Shown: positions 41,840 to 51,532 of the stretch, in pieces
Numbering within the stretch: the stretch's first letter is position 1
How the letters are laid out: each line of letters starts with the position of its first letter
Source: Doryteuthis pealeii
Taxonomy: Eukaryota > Mollusca > Cephalopoda > Myopsida > Loliginidae
Assembly: GCA_023376005.1 (NCBI GenBank)
Contig: CM042148.1
Span: 76,719,165 to 76,783,164 of the forward strand
Length of the DNA stretch: 64,000 nt
Direction of reading: 5' to 3'
Notes under the pieces: model-generated
Told to the model about the DNA's origin: nothing
What the model saw: the letters and a program-made list of their open reading frames with translations, nothing else
Databases searched by the model: none
Made by a program: the position numbers and the translations under genes

Positions 41840-42580
41840 TAAAGCTACATGTTTAGGTTCGAACGTAGCTCAAGCAGTAAGAGCGGCTATCACAGTAAAA
41901 TAGGCTTCACATGGATGTGAGAGTTTGTTTGTTTGTTTTGTTTTTTTAGAAAGAGCTAATTATTTATGATATGCGCTATTACATAATGTCTGTAGATTGG
42001 CGGTCTGAGTAGTATTTAATGAAATTAAGTTTGTTTTTTTTAAATGTTAAAAATTAATAATGATTAATAATTAAGTTTACAGTTGTGAATTTGGTTTCAA
42101 TACTTATGTTTTCTTAATGCGAATTCACAAAGCATGTAATACGGGAATTTTTTTTTTTTTTTTTTTTTGCTAATACTTTAACCCATTCAGGCTGAACGTA
42201 TCGGATTTCTGGAAGATCAAAAAAAAAAGTCACCGAGTTTCTCCCCGATATAAATATGAACAAGAATTGCAGTAACTGGATTTTCTTTTTTTTTTTTTTT
42301 TTTCTTTTTTTTTTTTTTGGGGGGGGCGGGGTCTCAATAGTCTTTTCTAAAAAGAAATACATTTAAAATAATACTAAAAAAAAACACATACTAATAATCA
42401 TTTTAACTTAAAGTAATTCCGACAAATATGTTTTTTAATGATTAAGATATTATTAGGAAACAAGGCACTTGTTTTGCCCATTATAACAAAAATAATCCAT
42501 AAATAAAGATTTTTAAAAATCTGAAAAAAAAATTATAATTTTTGAAAAACTAAAATATTAAGTACTCACCCCTGGATAAT
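41840..42580. other. AT-rich DNA with several poly-T runs
   Basis: Poly-T at 42149-42167, 42287-42302 and 42306-42318, the last followed by G7. A tRNA-like AACGTAGCTCAAGCAGTAAG near 41864 may be a SINE relic. ORF 42114-42362 is produced by the poly-T runs. Confidence 0.45.
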
Positions 42581-42591
42581 GAGAAGGTAAA

Positions 42592-42812
42592 GTAAAGTCG
42601 TCGGGGTGGCCTAAAGTCAGTATCAGCCAGACAGCGAGGGAGTCTATCCCCTTTTCACTAGCGCTAGACCAAGGAGATTGTTTTGACGTTTGAGGTGGAG
42701 CGCCACACTTACCATCAGCTCCTCACTTTACCGCACAGATCCCTGTGCTACTCATACGCTGGGTTTGCGAGGACCGGTATCGAACCTGAAGCCATGTGGT
42801 TCGTAGTCGACC
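42592..42812 (-). mobile_element. SINE1
   Basis: Complement of tail (GGCCTAAAGTCAGTATCAGCC), TAGCGCTAGACCAAGGAG, and the box B region GGTATCGAACC; the head's 5' end is lost. Confidence 0.85.
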
Positions 42813-42924
42813 GCTTGATAAGTTCATCATTTTGTAATTATTATCAACCCTTTTTCAAACAGAGCAACAATTTTTGTCGGCAACGGTACACAACTGCGAC
42901 AATTTTTTTTTCTGATTTTTTTAG

Positions 42925-43195
42925 ATGAGGCTTGATAATTTGTATTATTCGGACTATTGTCCTCATCTTTATTTTATCTACACAACGTTTCGGCAGATGT
43001 GCCCTCCGATCATCTGACATTTCTTGTTTGAAGTTCTGTTAAGGCTACCGATTAAGACATGAAGACTTCAGAGAAGTCCGACAAGAAATACCTGAAGAAG
43101 GCCGGGGGGTGAGGGTGTACATCGGCCAAAACGTTGTGTAGATAACAATAAAGATGAGGATAATAGCCCGAATAATACAAATAATACAACAGGAC
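42925..43195. repeat. HB-type inverted repeat with hammerhead-like arms
   Basis: Left arm TTTGTATTATTCGGACTATT, GTCCTCATCTTTATT, CACAACGTTTCGGC; right arm GGCCAAAACGTTGTGTAG, AATAAAGATGAGGATAATAG, CGAATAATACAAAT. The right arm reads TACCTGAAGAAGGCCGG with a long stem II but AAAA instead of GAAA. Confidence 0.7.
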
Positions 43196-43286
43196 AATTT
43201 TGTTATTTAATCTGCTTGAAGAAGTGTTAAAGTATTTGTTTATTCCTGATTCAATGGTGAACATCATGTAACCTTTATTATATTGA

Positions 43287-43929
43287 CTAGCAAATATATG
43301 CACCCTCCGGGTGCAAGTATTTTAGTTAAATTTTATAATAAAATATCACATTAAATTAGAAAGGCTAATGAAACTGAATAAGAATTCAGATAAAAAGATT
43401 TTGAACAGAGGGGGTATGATTGAAAAATAGAACAACTTTGAAACTAACTCTTCCATCATTTTCCGTTACTCCCGTCTTTCATTGGTAAATTTTCCTAATT
43501 AAACTGTTTAGTTAAAATAGGAAGTAAAGAATAATATTACAGTTATTTCTTCTTGTTAAGGGATTTCTTTTAAGATTTATTGAAGAGATTTTTGCTCATA
43601 TTCAATAAGATAAAACCAAACAATTAGAAATCAATAATACTAAGAATATATTTATTAAAATCAATTTTTTAAGATCAATATGTAAATTAGCCTTCCCATT
43701 CACACTGTAATCCGCTATTTTGTTGTATATATAAATACAATTGCATGGTATTAGTATGTAGATATGGTCAACAGTGTAAGTAATATAAAACAATTTTATT
43801 AATAATTGAGGTTTAAATAAAAATAAAATCATGGAGAATATGATGTAAATAATGAAAGGAATTGTGACTTGTATAGTAATATAGTTTCGGTTACAGACAG
43901 ACAAACCCACAATCTCCATTATAATAAGA
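43287..43929 (-). mobile_element. non-autonomous Helitron, family A
   Basis: CTAG, perfect GCACCC/GGGTGC hairpin, and minus-strand TCTTATTATAATGGAG start between A and T. The 127-residue minus ORF is a chance frame seen in part in other copies because they share sequence. Confidence 0.9.
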
Positions 43930-43967
43930 TTATCAGATTTGTCTTCATACATAACAATTGAAGATGC

Positions 43968-44455
43968 TCTTGGTGTAACGGTCATCGTCGTAGGAAATGG
44001 AATCGGGAAATAATTGCATTTAACTTTGCACTAATGCCCTTGGAGAAAGGGCATAAATGTATCTGCTTTATCCACTCCCAAGTATGGGTAAATAGTAGAG
44101 CAGACTGAGGTGGTCTAGCTCAGTTGGTAGAGTGTTCGGCTAGAAACCACAAGGTTCCTAGTTCGATATCGACCCCCGCCAACTCAGCGTATGAGTAGCA
44201 CAGGGATCTGTGCGGTAAAGTAAGGAACTGATGGTAGGTGTGGCGTTCCACCTCAGATGCTAAAATAATCTCCTTGGTCTAGCGCTAGTGAAAATGGGAT
44301 AGACTCCCTCGCTGCTGGATGATACCGACTTTAGGCCTCTCCGACGATGGCAACTAGTCTAGAAGGAAACTAAATTCAAATCAGTTTTACCCCGCACGAA
44401 ATAATTGACATTGTGTCACATCCTGCCCGTATTGGAGGGCTTGGGTAAAGGCATA
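43968..44455 (+). mobile_element. SINE2 split by a SINE1
   Basis: SINE2 head and body (GGTGTAACGGTCATCG, ACTAATGCCCTTGG) to 44108, then SINE1, then SINE2 continuation GGCAACTAGTCTAGAAGG and tail CATTGTGTCACATCCTGCCC from 44348. Confidence 0.82.
44109..44347 (+). mobile_element. SINE1, full length, nested in SINE2
   Basis: Box A TCTAGCTCAGTTGGTAGAGT, box B TAGTTCGATATCG, body GTAGGTGTGGCGTTCCACC and tail GATACCGACTTTAGGCC. Confidence 0.88.
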
Positions 44456-44551
44456 CTCAATAATTATTGGCGCTGAATATGGTATTAGGGAGACGAGTTC
44501 AAATTTCGGCCGCTCTTGTTTCCGTTTAATAGCGGTTGGATAATGCGAGAT

Positions 44552-44902
44552 ACTGGTTGGTTGAATATTACGGCATGTCAACCCTTGCTGGGTCATTTTA
44601 TGCCGAAGACGTTTTTTTTTATTCATTCTTGATGGGTACTCAATTTTTTAAACATTTTTTAAAACTCATTTTGTTATATTTAACCCATAGATAGAGCCCT
44701 AACAGGTACTACTACTTCGGGTCAGAGTGGACCTGGGAGTAATGGTGATAAAGGGGTACTGCACGTTCCCCAGAGCTCCAGAACTAGAACTTCACCATCA
44801 GATAGTTTTACATCATACCCAGAACATTGAGACCCTCAGTCACCACCTTCTAGCACATATATGATAAAAAAGAGGCTGGGGCTTGCCATAAGGGCAATAG
44901 AC
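44552..44902 (+). repeat. F4 copy, right part missing
   Basis: TTGGTTGAATATTACGGCATG to GGGGCTTGCCATAAGGGCAA. Confidence 0.8.
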
Positions 44903-45580
44903 TATGCACTTGCGCCATCCTGTGTTTCATAAAGAACTGCTGTCCAAAATATTGAAACTTGCTTCATAATTTTTCTTCTTCACATTGATTGATCTGTCCA
45001 GACGAAATCTAAATATCATTACTTTATTAAATAGGTTGCACAGCTGTACACAAGTCTTCATTTATTTTATTTTTTAAATTAAGCTTCAGTTTCTATACTT
45101 TTGTCCACTCTCGCCTTTCTCGAATTAGCTTTTAAGAATAAAAGATATCTAATTTTAACAGAAACGCTCGATTTTTATCTCAGTAAAATCTTTTCGCGCG
45201 AAAAAAAAACATGCCTTAAATTTAATACGTTCACTATAATCAAAATGGATGTTTTTTGTGTATCATGAAGTGCATTTTTAATCGAAATACACATTTATTC
45301 ATTGAAGAGGAAAAGCAGAAACGATTTGATTGGACAGAATTATTGTTAGGAAATACGAGAAACCAATTTCTGTCGTAATACTAGCAGAGTAAGCATTAGA
45401 AAAATACATTATTTTCGTATAGATCAGAATTTATGGCTAGAATTAGAGTATCTATCTGCACCACCAAAAATGTTACATACAAAACTATTATACACCGATC
45501 CATTCACACTAGAAACCATATCTTTGCAGTTATATTCACTGCACATCGGCTGTTGTACTCTCAGTCCTTATTTTGGTGTC
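44903..45580. other. unique AT-rich DNA
   Basis: Nothing recognised; ORF 45433-45660 has no motif and runs into an F4 fragment. Confidence 0.45.
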
Positions 45581-45585
45581 CAGTT

Positions 45586-45835
45586 GGTTGGTTTTGTTTA
45601 ATGGCATTTCAACCCCTGTGGGCTATTCAAGGCCAAATGTTTTGTATATATGATCTTTAAGTGTATAGTTTGTAGGCTGGTTATTTTGTTTAATGGCATG
45701 TCAACTCTTTTTAGGTATTTTTTAAAATACATTTTTGATACTATTTTTTTCTATTTAACCGATAAATGGGATCCTAACAGGTACTACCATACCGGGTCAG
45801 GGTGGACCTGGAAGTAATGTTGATAAAGGGGTATC
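45586..45835 (+). repeat. F4, two partial left ends then centre
   Basis: GGTTGGTTTTGTTTAATGGC at 45585, a second start TTTGTTTAATGGCATGTCAAC at 45686, and centre CTAACAGGTACTACC to about 45832. Confidence 0.7.
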
Positions 45836-45895
45836 TCAGTCGGTAGAGCGTTCGGCTAGGAATCACAAGGTTTAGCAGGGCTCGAACCCTGACTA
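45833..45895 (+). mobile_element. SINE1 head fragment
   Basis: ATCTCAGTCGGTAGAGCG (box A) and GGCTCGAACCC (box B), with the body missing. Confidence 0.65.
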
Positions 45896-46009
45896 GTGGG
45901 AATAATGATATTTATTCAGCATAGCATATTAAGAGACAACACCAAATCGGAGGCTGTGAGACGCGAGGAAGATCCTATTACACAAATCTTTACAATAGTC
46001 ATTTTACTT

Positions 46010-46215
46010 GCTGCTTACCGGTGAAAATGAATCGCGGAGTCCCCAGATAGCGTCTTCCCCCTGGCCTAAAAGGAATAAATATTGGGTGTATTGCCCGGTG
46101 CCTGAGGCGCCCCTCAAAGAGAATACCGACGGGACTATGCATTTTTGCACTGGCCATCGCATGAGCTTTGGTTTATGCATGGCTCCCCATCTTAAAAAGT
46201 CTATGATAATCTGGC
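46010..46215 (-). repeat. repeat G fragment
   Basis: Complement of the 34.9-kb copy: GTATTGCCCGGTGCCTGAGG, GCATGAGCTTTGGTTTATG. Confidence 0.7.
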
Positions 46216-46223
46216 CTATGGGA

Positions 46224-46455
46224 CTGGTTTAGCTCAGCCGGTAGAGCACCCGCCTAAGAATCGTAAGGTTCCGGGTTCGATACCGGTCCCCGCCAACGCA
46301 GCGTATGAGTAGCATACATTGAGTAATTTAATTTGTGCGGTAAAGTGGGGAGCTGACGGTAGGTGTGGCGTCCCACCTCAGCAAAATCAATCTCCCTAGA
46401 CTAGCGCTAGCGAAAAGGGTATGGACTCCTTCGAGGCTCGCCGATACCTACAATT
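46224..46455 (+). mobile_element. SINE1, full length, best-preserved tRNA-like head
   Basis: GGTTTAGCTCAGCCGGTAGAG (box A) and GGTTCGATACC (box B) 34 nt apart, close to a real tRNA, but it continues into the SINE1 body GCAGCGTATGAGTAGCA and tail. Hence not a tRNA gene. Confidence 0.9.
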
Positions 46456-46654
46456 TATGGGAGATCAGGAAAATAACTACTTGCTTTTACCGGTGCTATG
46501 ACATAATTATTTCACCGACTGAATAAGTCACGAAGAGTACTTATCTTGATCGTAGTAACTTTCCACATTTGTATTTACCCAGCCTCACCGTCACTAGTAA
46601 AATGCGACAATATATTTAAGCGAAGTATATTTTCTATATTATTGCATAGGTATC

Positions 46655-46785
46655 CCGTCGTGGTGTAACGGTGGGCTGGCTAGAGTCACTAGTTCGTTAC
46701 TACTGAAACAAAAAAACGAGTTTGATCCTCATTGGATGCCGCATACTTGTAACCTTGTGTCAAATCCTAGCCCAGGGTAAATAAG
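46655..46785 (+). mobile_element. SINE3
   Basis: CGTCGTGGTGTAACGG head, AGTTTGATCCTC box B relative, CCTTGTGTCAAATCCTAGCC tail. Confidence 0.75.
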
Positions 46786-46787
46786 GA

Positions 46788-46915
46788 CACCTCTTGTGGT
46801 ATAATGGTAATATACTAGATTAGCAGACCATTGTTAGTGAGTTCGATTCTCACTCGGTGCCCCATGTTTCTGGCCTTGTGCCGCGTCTAAGCTACGCTTA
46901 GAAAATAACTATTGC
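46788..46915 (+). mobile_element. SINE3-like, diverged
   Basis: CTTGTGGTATAATGGTAATA (box A relative), GAGTTCGATTCTC (box B), CCTTGTGCCGCGTC tail. Confidence 0.7.
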
Positions 46916-46919
46916 GTAA

Positions 46920-47320
46920 ACGTCTCTGTGCCAAGATGACAGCAGTGTTGCAAATGACAAAAACAAACAAACAAATCTATCTTTTGAATTAATCCCTATT
47001 GGCAATTATCCAAAACGTCTGCGTTTCTTCTGAAGTTCTTCTGTCAGTGGAGAGAGACAAATACTCTTGTGGGCGGGGTTCTGCAACTGCTAACCGAATC
47101 GTTCTACCCTGACACGTTCTTCTGCCTTTACAGCTGCAGGAAATGCATCGTAATAGTTAATGACATACACATGTTGCAAGAACCAAATGCAGACGAAATT
47201 CATTCACTGAAGATTAAAAACAGCAGCAATTTAATCGGATAGTGTCGTGTTGTCGTCGATTATACATAACTAAAATTCTCATACATACATACGCGCGTGC
47301 GTGTGTGGGGGGTGTAATAG
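46920..47320. other. unique DNA
   Basis: Nothing recognised. Confidence 0.4.
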
Positions 47321-47321
47321 A

Positions 47322-47574
47322 GGTGCGTGGTCTAATGGTTAGAGTCGTGGGAAATGGACTCGTCGACCAGAGTTCAATTCCTGGATGAAGCCGTTTGCAT
47401 TTCACATAGCACTAATACCCTTGGGAAAGTTATGAATCCTATTTTCCCTCTGGCTATGAGTAAATAGCAGGGTAGACTGGGTTCTTTAACCATAGCTAGG
47501 TAACTAGTCTAAGAGAAGGAAAACTCGGAATTCAAACCTGTTAAACTCCGCTTAAGAAATTGACGTGTCGCATC
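47322..47574 (+). mobile_element. SINE2, full length (left arm of palindrome)
   Basis: Head GGTGCGTGGTCTAATGG and GAGTTCAATTCCTGG; body AGCACTAATACCC; tail cut at GACGTGTCGCATCC. Confidence 0.88.
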
Positions 47575-47829
47575 CTGCGACACAAGGTCAACTTAAGCGG
47601 AGTTCAACAGGTTTGAATTCAGAGTTTTCCTTCTCCTAGACCGGTTGCCTAACCAAGGTTAAAGAGCCCAGACTGCCCTGCTATTTACCCATAGCTGGAG
47701 GGAGAGTAGGATTCATACCTTTCCCAAGGGTATTAGCGCTAAGTGAAATGCAATTACCACGTCCAGGATTTGAACTCAGAGCGACGACTCCATTTCCCAT
47801 GACTTTAACCATTACACCACGCGCTTCCT
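47575..47829 (-). mobile_element. SINE2, full length (right arm of palindrome)
   Basis: Begins at the tail (GCGACACAAGGTCAAC) and ends at the complement of the head (TTACACCACGCGCTT), tail to tail with the preceding copy. Confidence 0.88.
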
Positions 47830-47837
47830 AAAAATCG

Positions 47838-47962
47838 TTGGGCAAACTGGGATCTTTATGCTTGATATGGCAACTAGTCTAGAAGAAAAGTTCAATTCAA
47901 AGCTTTTAAACTCCACTTAAGAAATTTACCGCGTCACACCCAACTCGTGCGGAGGAATATAT
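47838..47962 (+). mobile_element. SINE2 fragment, 3' half
   Basis: GGGCAAACTGGGATC, GTCTAGAAG, CACTTAAGAAATTTACC, CCAACTCGTGCGGAGG. Confidence 0.75.
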
Positions 47963-47986
47963 ACACACACACACACACACACACAC

Positions 47987-48034
<48 letters not shown>

Positions 48035-48058
48035 GTTTTTACTATTTTACTCTTGATA

Positions 48059-48093
<35 letters not shown>

Positions 48094-48120
48094 AGAGGGA
48101 AATAGTAAAAACGACACATC
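47963..48120. repeat. (CA)n, (TA)n and a 28-bp inverted repeat
   Basis: (CA)n 47963-47996, (TA)n to 48031, then TGTCGTTTTTACTATTTTAC and its complement GTAAAAACGACA enclosing a second (TA)n at 48062-48091. Confidence 0.88.
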
Positions 48121-48330
48121 GTGACGAGATTTTTAATATAGCAATTTATTTACTCTAGTTTATATAATAAAGTGATTCCCAGTCAAATTTACCACAGAAT
48201 GAAAACTTTTTGGAGTTTGCATTGGCTCTGAACGCCATTTTTAATAATCCAAACTCTCAACAAAAAGAAAGATGGATGTTCTAGTTTCGTTTTTACGAGT
48301 TGTCTATTTGCATGCAAAGGCTTTTTAAAT
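48121..48330. other. unique AT-rich DNA
   Basis: Nothing recognised. Confidence 0.45.
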
Positions 48331-48331
48331 A

Positions 48332-48400
48332 CGTTGGTTTTACGGCATTTCAACACTTCTGGGTTATTTTATGCCATAGCCAACTTATCAATTATGATCT
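48332..48400 (+). repeat. F4 fragment, left end
   Basis: GTTGGTTTTACGGCATTTCAA, GGGTTATTTTATGCC. Confidence 0.65.
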
Positions 48401-48407
48401 TCAATTA

Positions 48408-48545
48408 TGTAGGTATTTACCCTAACCGTTCTTCACAGATAGGATGTGACACAAGGTCGCAAGTATGGCGCATCTGCAAACTATTCACTAGTAATGGATC
48501 TGCAAGACTAGCTTGCTAACAATTACACTACAATAGGACGCCTTG
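48408..48545 (-). mobile_element. SINE3
   Basis: Complement of tail (GATAGGATGTGACACAAGG), of GGATCTGCAAGAC-type body, and of the box A region (GCTAACAATTACACTAC). Confidence 0.78.
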
Positions 48546-48623
48546 ATCTTTAATTACGTATGGTAATATTACGTATTTTAAAACATCTTTATTGATATCT
48601 AAAAGGAAGGGGGAGTGCAGAAG

Positions 48624-48626
<3 letters not shown>

Positions 48627-48670
<44 letters not shown>

Positions 48671-48961
48671 GTAATCCACAGACACGTGTTTCGAGGTATC
48701 ACCTCTCATCAGTGTGGTTATACCGTTTAACAGCTACCTCTGGCCGGGTTCGAGACCCGAATGAACTTTCGTTCGCCAAACCTCTTACCCGTACGGCCAC
48801 AAGCAGCTGTCAAATATAGGAGACTATTTAATCGCTACATTTCTAAGCGGAAATGAAATTCACTTTTTTTAAGTAAACAGAGCGAGGTTTAGCTGTACGC
48901 CTAATACGGTGAATTTTGCAATTAAATCCCTTCTAATTAAAGTGCTCAACCAAATTTGGGA

Positions 48962-49016
<55 letters not shown>
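48627..49016 (-). mobile_element. hammerhead element monomer in (TA)n
   Basis: A roughly 300-bp unit (48665-48962) between (TA)n at 48627-48664 and 48963-49016. Minus-strand order: GCTCCCAAATTTGG, tRNA-like head (box A-like GTGGCCGTACGGGTAAGAGG, box B-like GGGTCTCGAACCC), about 30 nt, then the ribozyme at 48676-48717. It ends in GGGAGC, like the monomers at 22 kb, but the sequence between is largely different, so it is a related family rather than a recent copy. Confidence 0.75.
48676..48717 (-). ncRNA. hammerhead ribozyme, minimal type I
   Basis: 42 nt on the minus strand. Stem I CCACA/UGUGG; core CUGAUGA; stem II GAGGU/ACCUC with GAU loop; core GAAA; stem III palindrome CACGUG; UC at the cleavage position (GUC). 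Every conserved nucleotide is present. The stem II sequence differs from the 22-kb ribozyme at several paired positions while pairing is kept (GGCAU/AUGCC versus GAGGU/ACCUC), evidence of selection or founder function at the RNA level. Confidence 0.88.
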
Positions 49017-49019
<3 letters not shown>

Positions 49020-49865
49020 TAAGATGAATATTTGTAGTCATCCATGTAGATGATTATGTACAAACCATAATATGAAAATGTATAAAAGAAATAAAGAAAT
49101 GTGTTTATTGAATACATAAAATAGACACACCAATACAAACAGCTGGGTTGGGGGGAGAAGAGTGAGAGAGTGCAAAAGAGAAGAATGGTTGAGAGAGAGA
49201 GAAAGCAAAAGGGATGAATGCTGGAAACAGAGAGTAAGAACAACGGAGAGGACTGGTAAAGAAGATAGAGAGAAAGAGAGAAATGGTGGTTGAGTTTGAT
49301 TTCTTTGTTTAATGTTATATCAAACTTAATGGGTTACTTAATACTAGTAAAAATTATGAATGAAATTATTAATAAAAATTATCAATGATAATGACATTAA
49401 TGATGAATAATTCTTCCTCTAAAAACAAAACAAAAATAAAATCAATTGCTTCTTCACGTTATCTTTATTTCTTCTGCCTCTTTTATTCTACTCTTTCTCT
49501 GTCTTCTAACAAACAGAATTTAAAAAAAAAAAGCATAATTAAAAACATGGCGACTAAGTATTAGAGTTTTAAGTAGAAACACAATTAATGTTTACTGTCT
49601 GTTTTCCCTTACTCCATACGCCATCTATTTTCCGTTTGCCTACAATCGTTTCTACGTCTCCCCCTTTTTTCCCCTTGCCTGTCTAGAACTGCAAACTCAA
49701 GGTCCAGCCAATTGATACAATAGTTTTCTTTTTCTCTGTTTGTAAAAGCCAGCGATCATGGAGAGGAATTCGCGCTTAGTTGTGAAAAATTCAACTTATA
49801 GAAGAATATATTGTATCTTCAATCATTCTAAACATGTAAACAATTCATTATCTCAAATATCTATT
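49020..49865. other. unique DNA, GA-rich at 49150-49280
   Basis: Purine-rich + strand at 49150-49280 (minus-strand ORF is S/F/L-rich). Nothing else recognised. Confidence 0.45.
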
Positions 49866-49868
49866 TGA

Positions 49869-49985
49869 CTTCCTTACGCTAAAAGCACGGATATCAGCTA
49901 AATCACCGGAGTTAAGTGGCGACGAGACTGTTCCGTACTGAGATGGGTGACTATTTAAGCAACATCAGGTAAACTATAAGCAACC
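49869..49985 (+). pseudogene. 5S rRNA-derived sequence (pseudogene or 5S-headed SINE)
   Basis: Order and spacing of the 5S rRNA 3' two-thirds: GGATATCAGCT, ATCACCGGAGTTAAG (box A region), GCGACGAG, TCCGTACTGAGATGGGTGAC (box C region), then a degraded 3' end. The 5' part is unrecognisable. An F4-like fragment follows at about 50030-50135. Could be a 5S pseudogene or the head of a 5S-derived SINE; the diverged box C makes a working gene unlikely. Confidence 0.75.
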
Positions 49986-50029
49986 TGAGGCTTTTCTGGT
50001 ATATCTAAACAGAGGTTTGTAAATAATTA

Positions 50030-50135
50030 ACAATCCGGATCAGAGTGAACCAGTGTGTAATGGCAACGATGAATTGACTTCCAGGATTCCAGAATTGGAA
50101 CCTTTCCACCGGATGCAGCCTACTGTCGTACCCAG
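50030..50135 (+). repeat. F4 fragment, central part
   Basis: AATCCGGATCAGAGTGAACC, CCAGAATTGGAACC, GTCGTACCCAGGATA. Confidence 0.6.
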
Positions 50136-50174
50136 GATATGTTTATATCAGGCTCCACACAAGGAGGATATGTG

Positions 50175-50176
<2 letters not shown>

Positions 50177-50246
<70 letters not shown>
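50177..50246. repeat. (TA)n microsatellite
   Basis: About 70 bp; the Y/I-rich ORFs are its translation. Confidence 0.92.
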
Positions 50247-50249
<3 letters not shown>

Positions 50250-50488
50250 ACCCCTCCGCACGAGCACGATGCGACAAGGTCAATTTCAAAAGCCGAATTT
50301 ACCAGGTTTGAATTCAGAGTTTTCCTTCTCCTAGACTGCTTGCCATACCAGGGTTAAAGACCACGGTACACCCTGCTATTTACCAATAGCTGGGTTCATT
50401 CATGAAATATAAACTGCATCGTCCAAGATTTGAACTTGGGTCGACATGTTCATTTTTATGCCGGTAACCATCACATCACGAACACGAT
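50247..50488 (-). mobile_element. SINE2
   Basis: Complement of tail (CTCCGCACGAGCACGATGC), GTTTGAATTCAGAGTTTTCC, and box B (CAAGATTTGAACTTGGG). The (TA)n lies at its 3' end, as for other SINE2 copies. Confidence 0.82.
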
Positions 50489-50491
50489 ATC

Positions 50492-50608
50492 ATTCGAGAT
50501 GGTTAGCAAACTAGTCTCATAGATCCATTAATGCTGAATCGTGGGTTCGATCCTCGATGGATGCCCCATACTTGTGACCTTGTGTCACATCCTACCCGGG
50601 GCGAAACT
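50492..50608 (+). mobile_element. SINE3
   Basis: TGGTTAGCAAACTAGTCTC, GGGTTCGATCCTC (box B) and CCTTGTGTCACATCCTACCC; tail shortened. Confidence 0.8.
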
Positions 50609-50799
50609 TACCTTCCAGATGGATAAAAAAAAAACTGGCCTCTGGGATTTTTGTCTGTCTCATCCGAAGACGAGACAAGTTAGTTATCACACCTTCAGGT
50701 CTCAAGAATACACAATTTATTATGTCGGCTGTTTACTCATCCTCCCACAGAGATGGAATCTAGCGCAAAGCTGAGTTTCTCTTCTTTTTTTTAAATCAT

Positions 50800-51235
50800 A
50801 TTACTAGTAGCACCTGTGGATATACAACAGTATGATAATTTGATTATTACAAAGTTGATGGTTTACTTAAGAGCTATTGCTAAATATTTGAATATGTAAA
50901 AAGTATAGTAATCTTGAGTTGACTCACTCTTTTCTTTCTTTCCTTTTCATTATGTTAGATTAAAGCAGATTAGCATTATCGCTTCCGCGCGCTCACTCCC
51001 GCTCTCTATCTTTCCCTACTCGCTTTCTTATATTATTTCTGTAGCATTGCTTTTCTTCCCTTTCTTTTTTATTATAAAACAGAATAGTCCATTATAAGCG
51101 ACAGAAGATGATCAGGATTTACATTATTGTATCTAATCTTTGACGATTTGGACGGTGTCATTTTTAACCAGAGGGTGTTGCAAGATGATAACGGCGGGAA
51201 GATCAAGAGTATTAATATATAGATCGAGAAAAAAC
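50800..51235 (+). repeat. repeat R, near full length
   Basis: GGATATACAACAGTATGATA, TTACTTAAGAGCTATTG, TGTAGCATTGC, GTCATTTTTAACCAGAGGG, and right end AAGAGTATTAATATATAG. Confidence 0.7.
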
Positions 51236-51239
51236 ATGT

Positions 51240-51530
51240 AATACTTGCTCTAATTGGTGAGTTTTCACAGTTTCAATATTTTACAACCGGCATAGCCCAC
51301 ACACATTTATGCGTAGGTGGATTTGTAAAAAAAAAACTGCCTCTTTCTATCAGCATATTACCACAAGCATTAAAGCGTATCTCCGAATTTATTTCTTTAA
51401 TCCAATGATGAAGTGCTACCCGGGAGACAGATCACCAGGAACGAGATGAGATATTAATGAGTCGAGCTTGTCAAGACAAAGGCAATAGCGAACCGCTGGG
51501 ATTCAATACTCGTCTGGGCAATTTATAAAG
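51240..51530. other. unique DNA
   Basis: Nothing recognised. Confidence 0.4.
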
Positions 51531-51532
51531 AA

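Noticed and set aside
43602..43985. 127-residue minus-strand ORF, partly repeated at 11815, 24846 and 53652
   Set aside because: Similarity between loci exists because all four are copies of Helitron family A; frames are interrupted at different points and have no known domain.
46224..46300. Possible functional tRNA gene
   Set aside because: Boxes A and B are good, but the sequence continues into the SINE1 body shared by at least seven copies, and no 3' acceptor strand matches the 5' end.
46800..46870. Possible tRNA gene (GGTATAATGG ... GAGTTCGATTCTC)
   Set aside because: Followed by the SINE3-type tail; adjacent to another SINE3; acceptor stem pairing is not evident.
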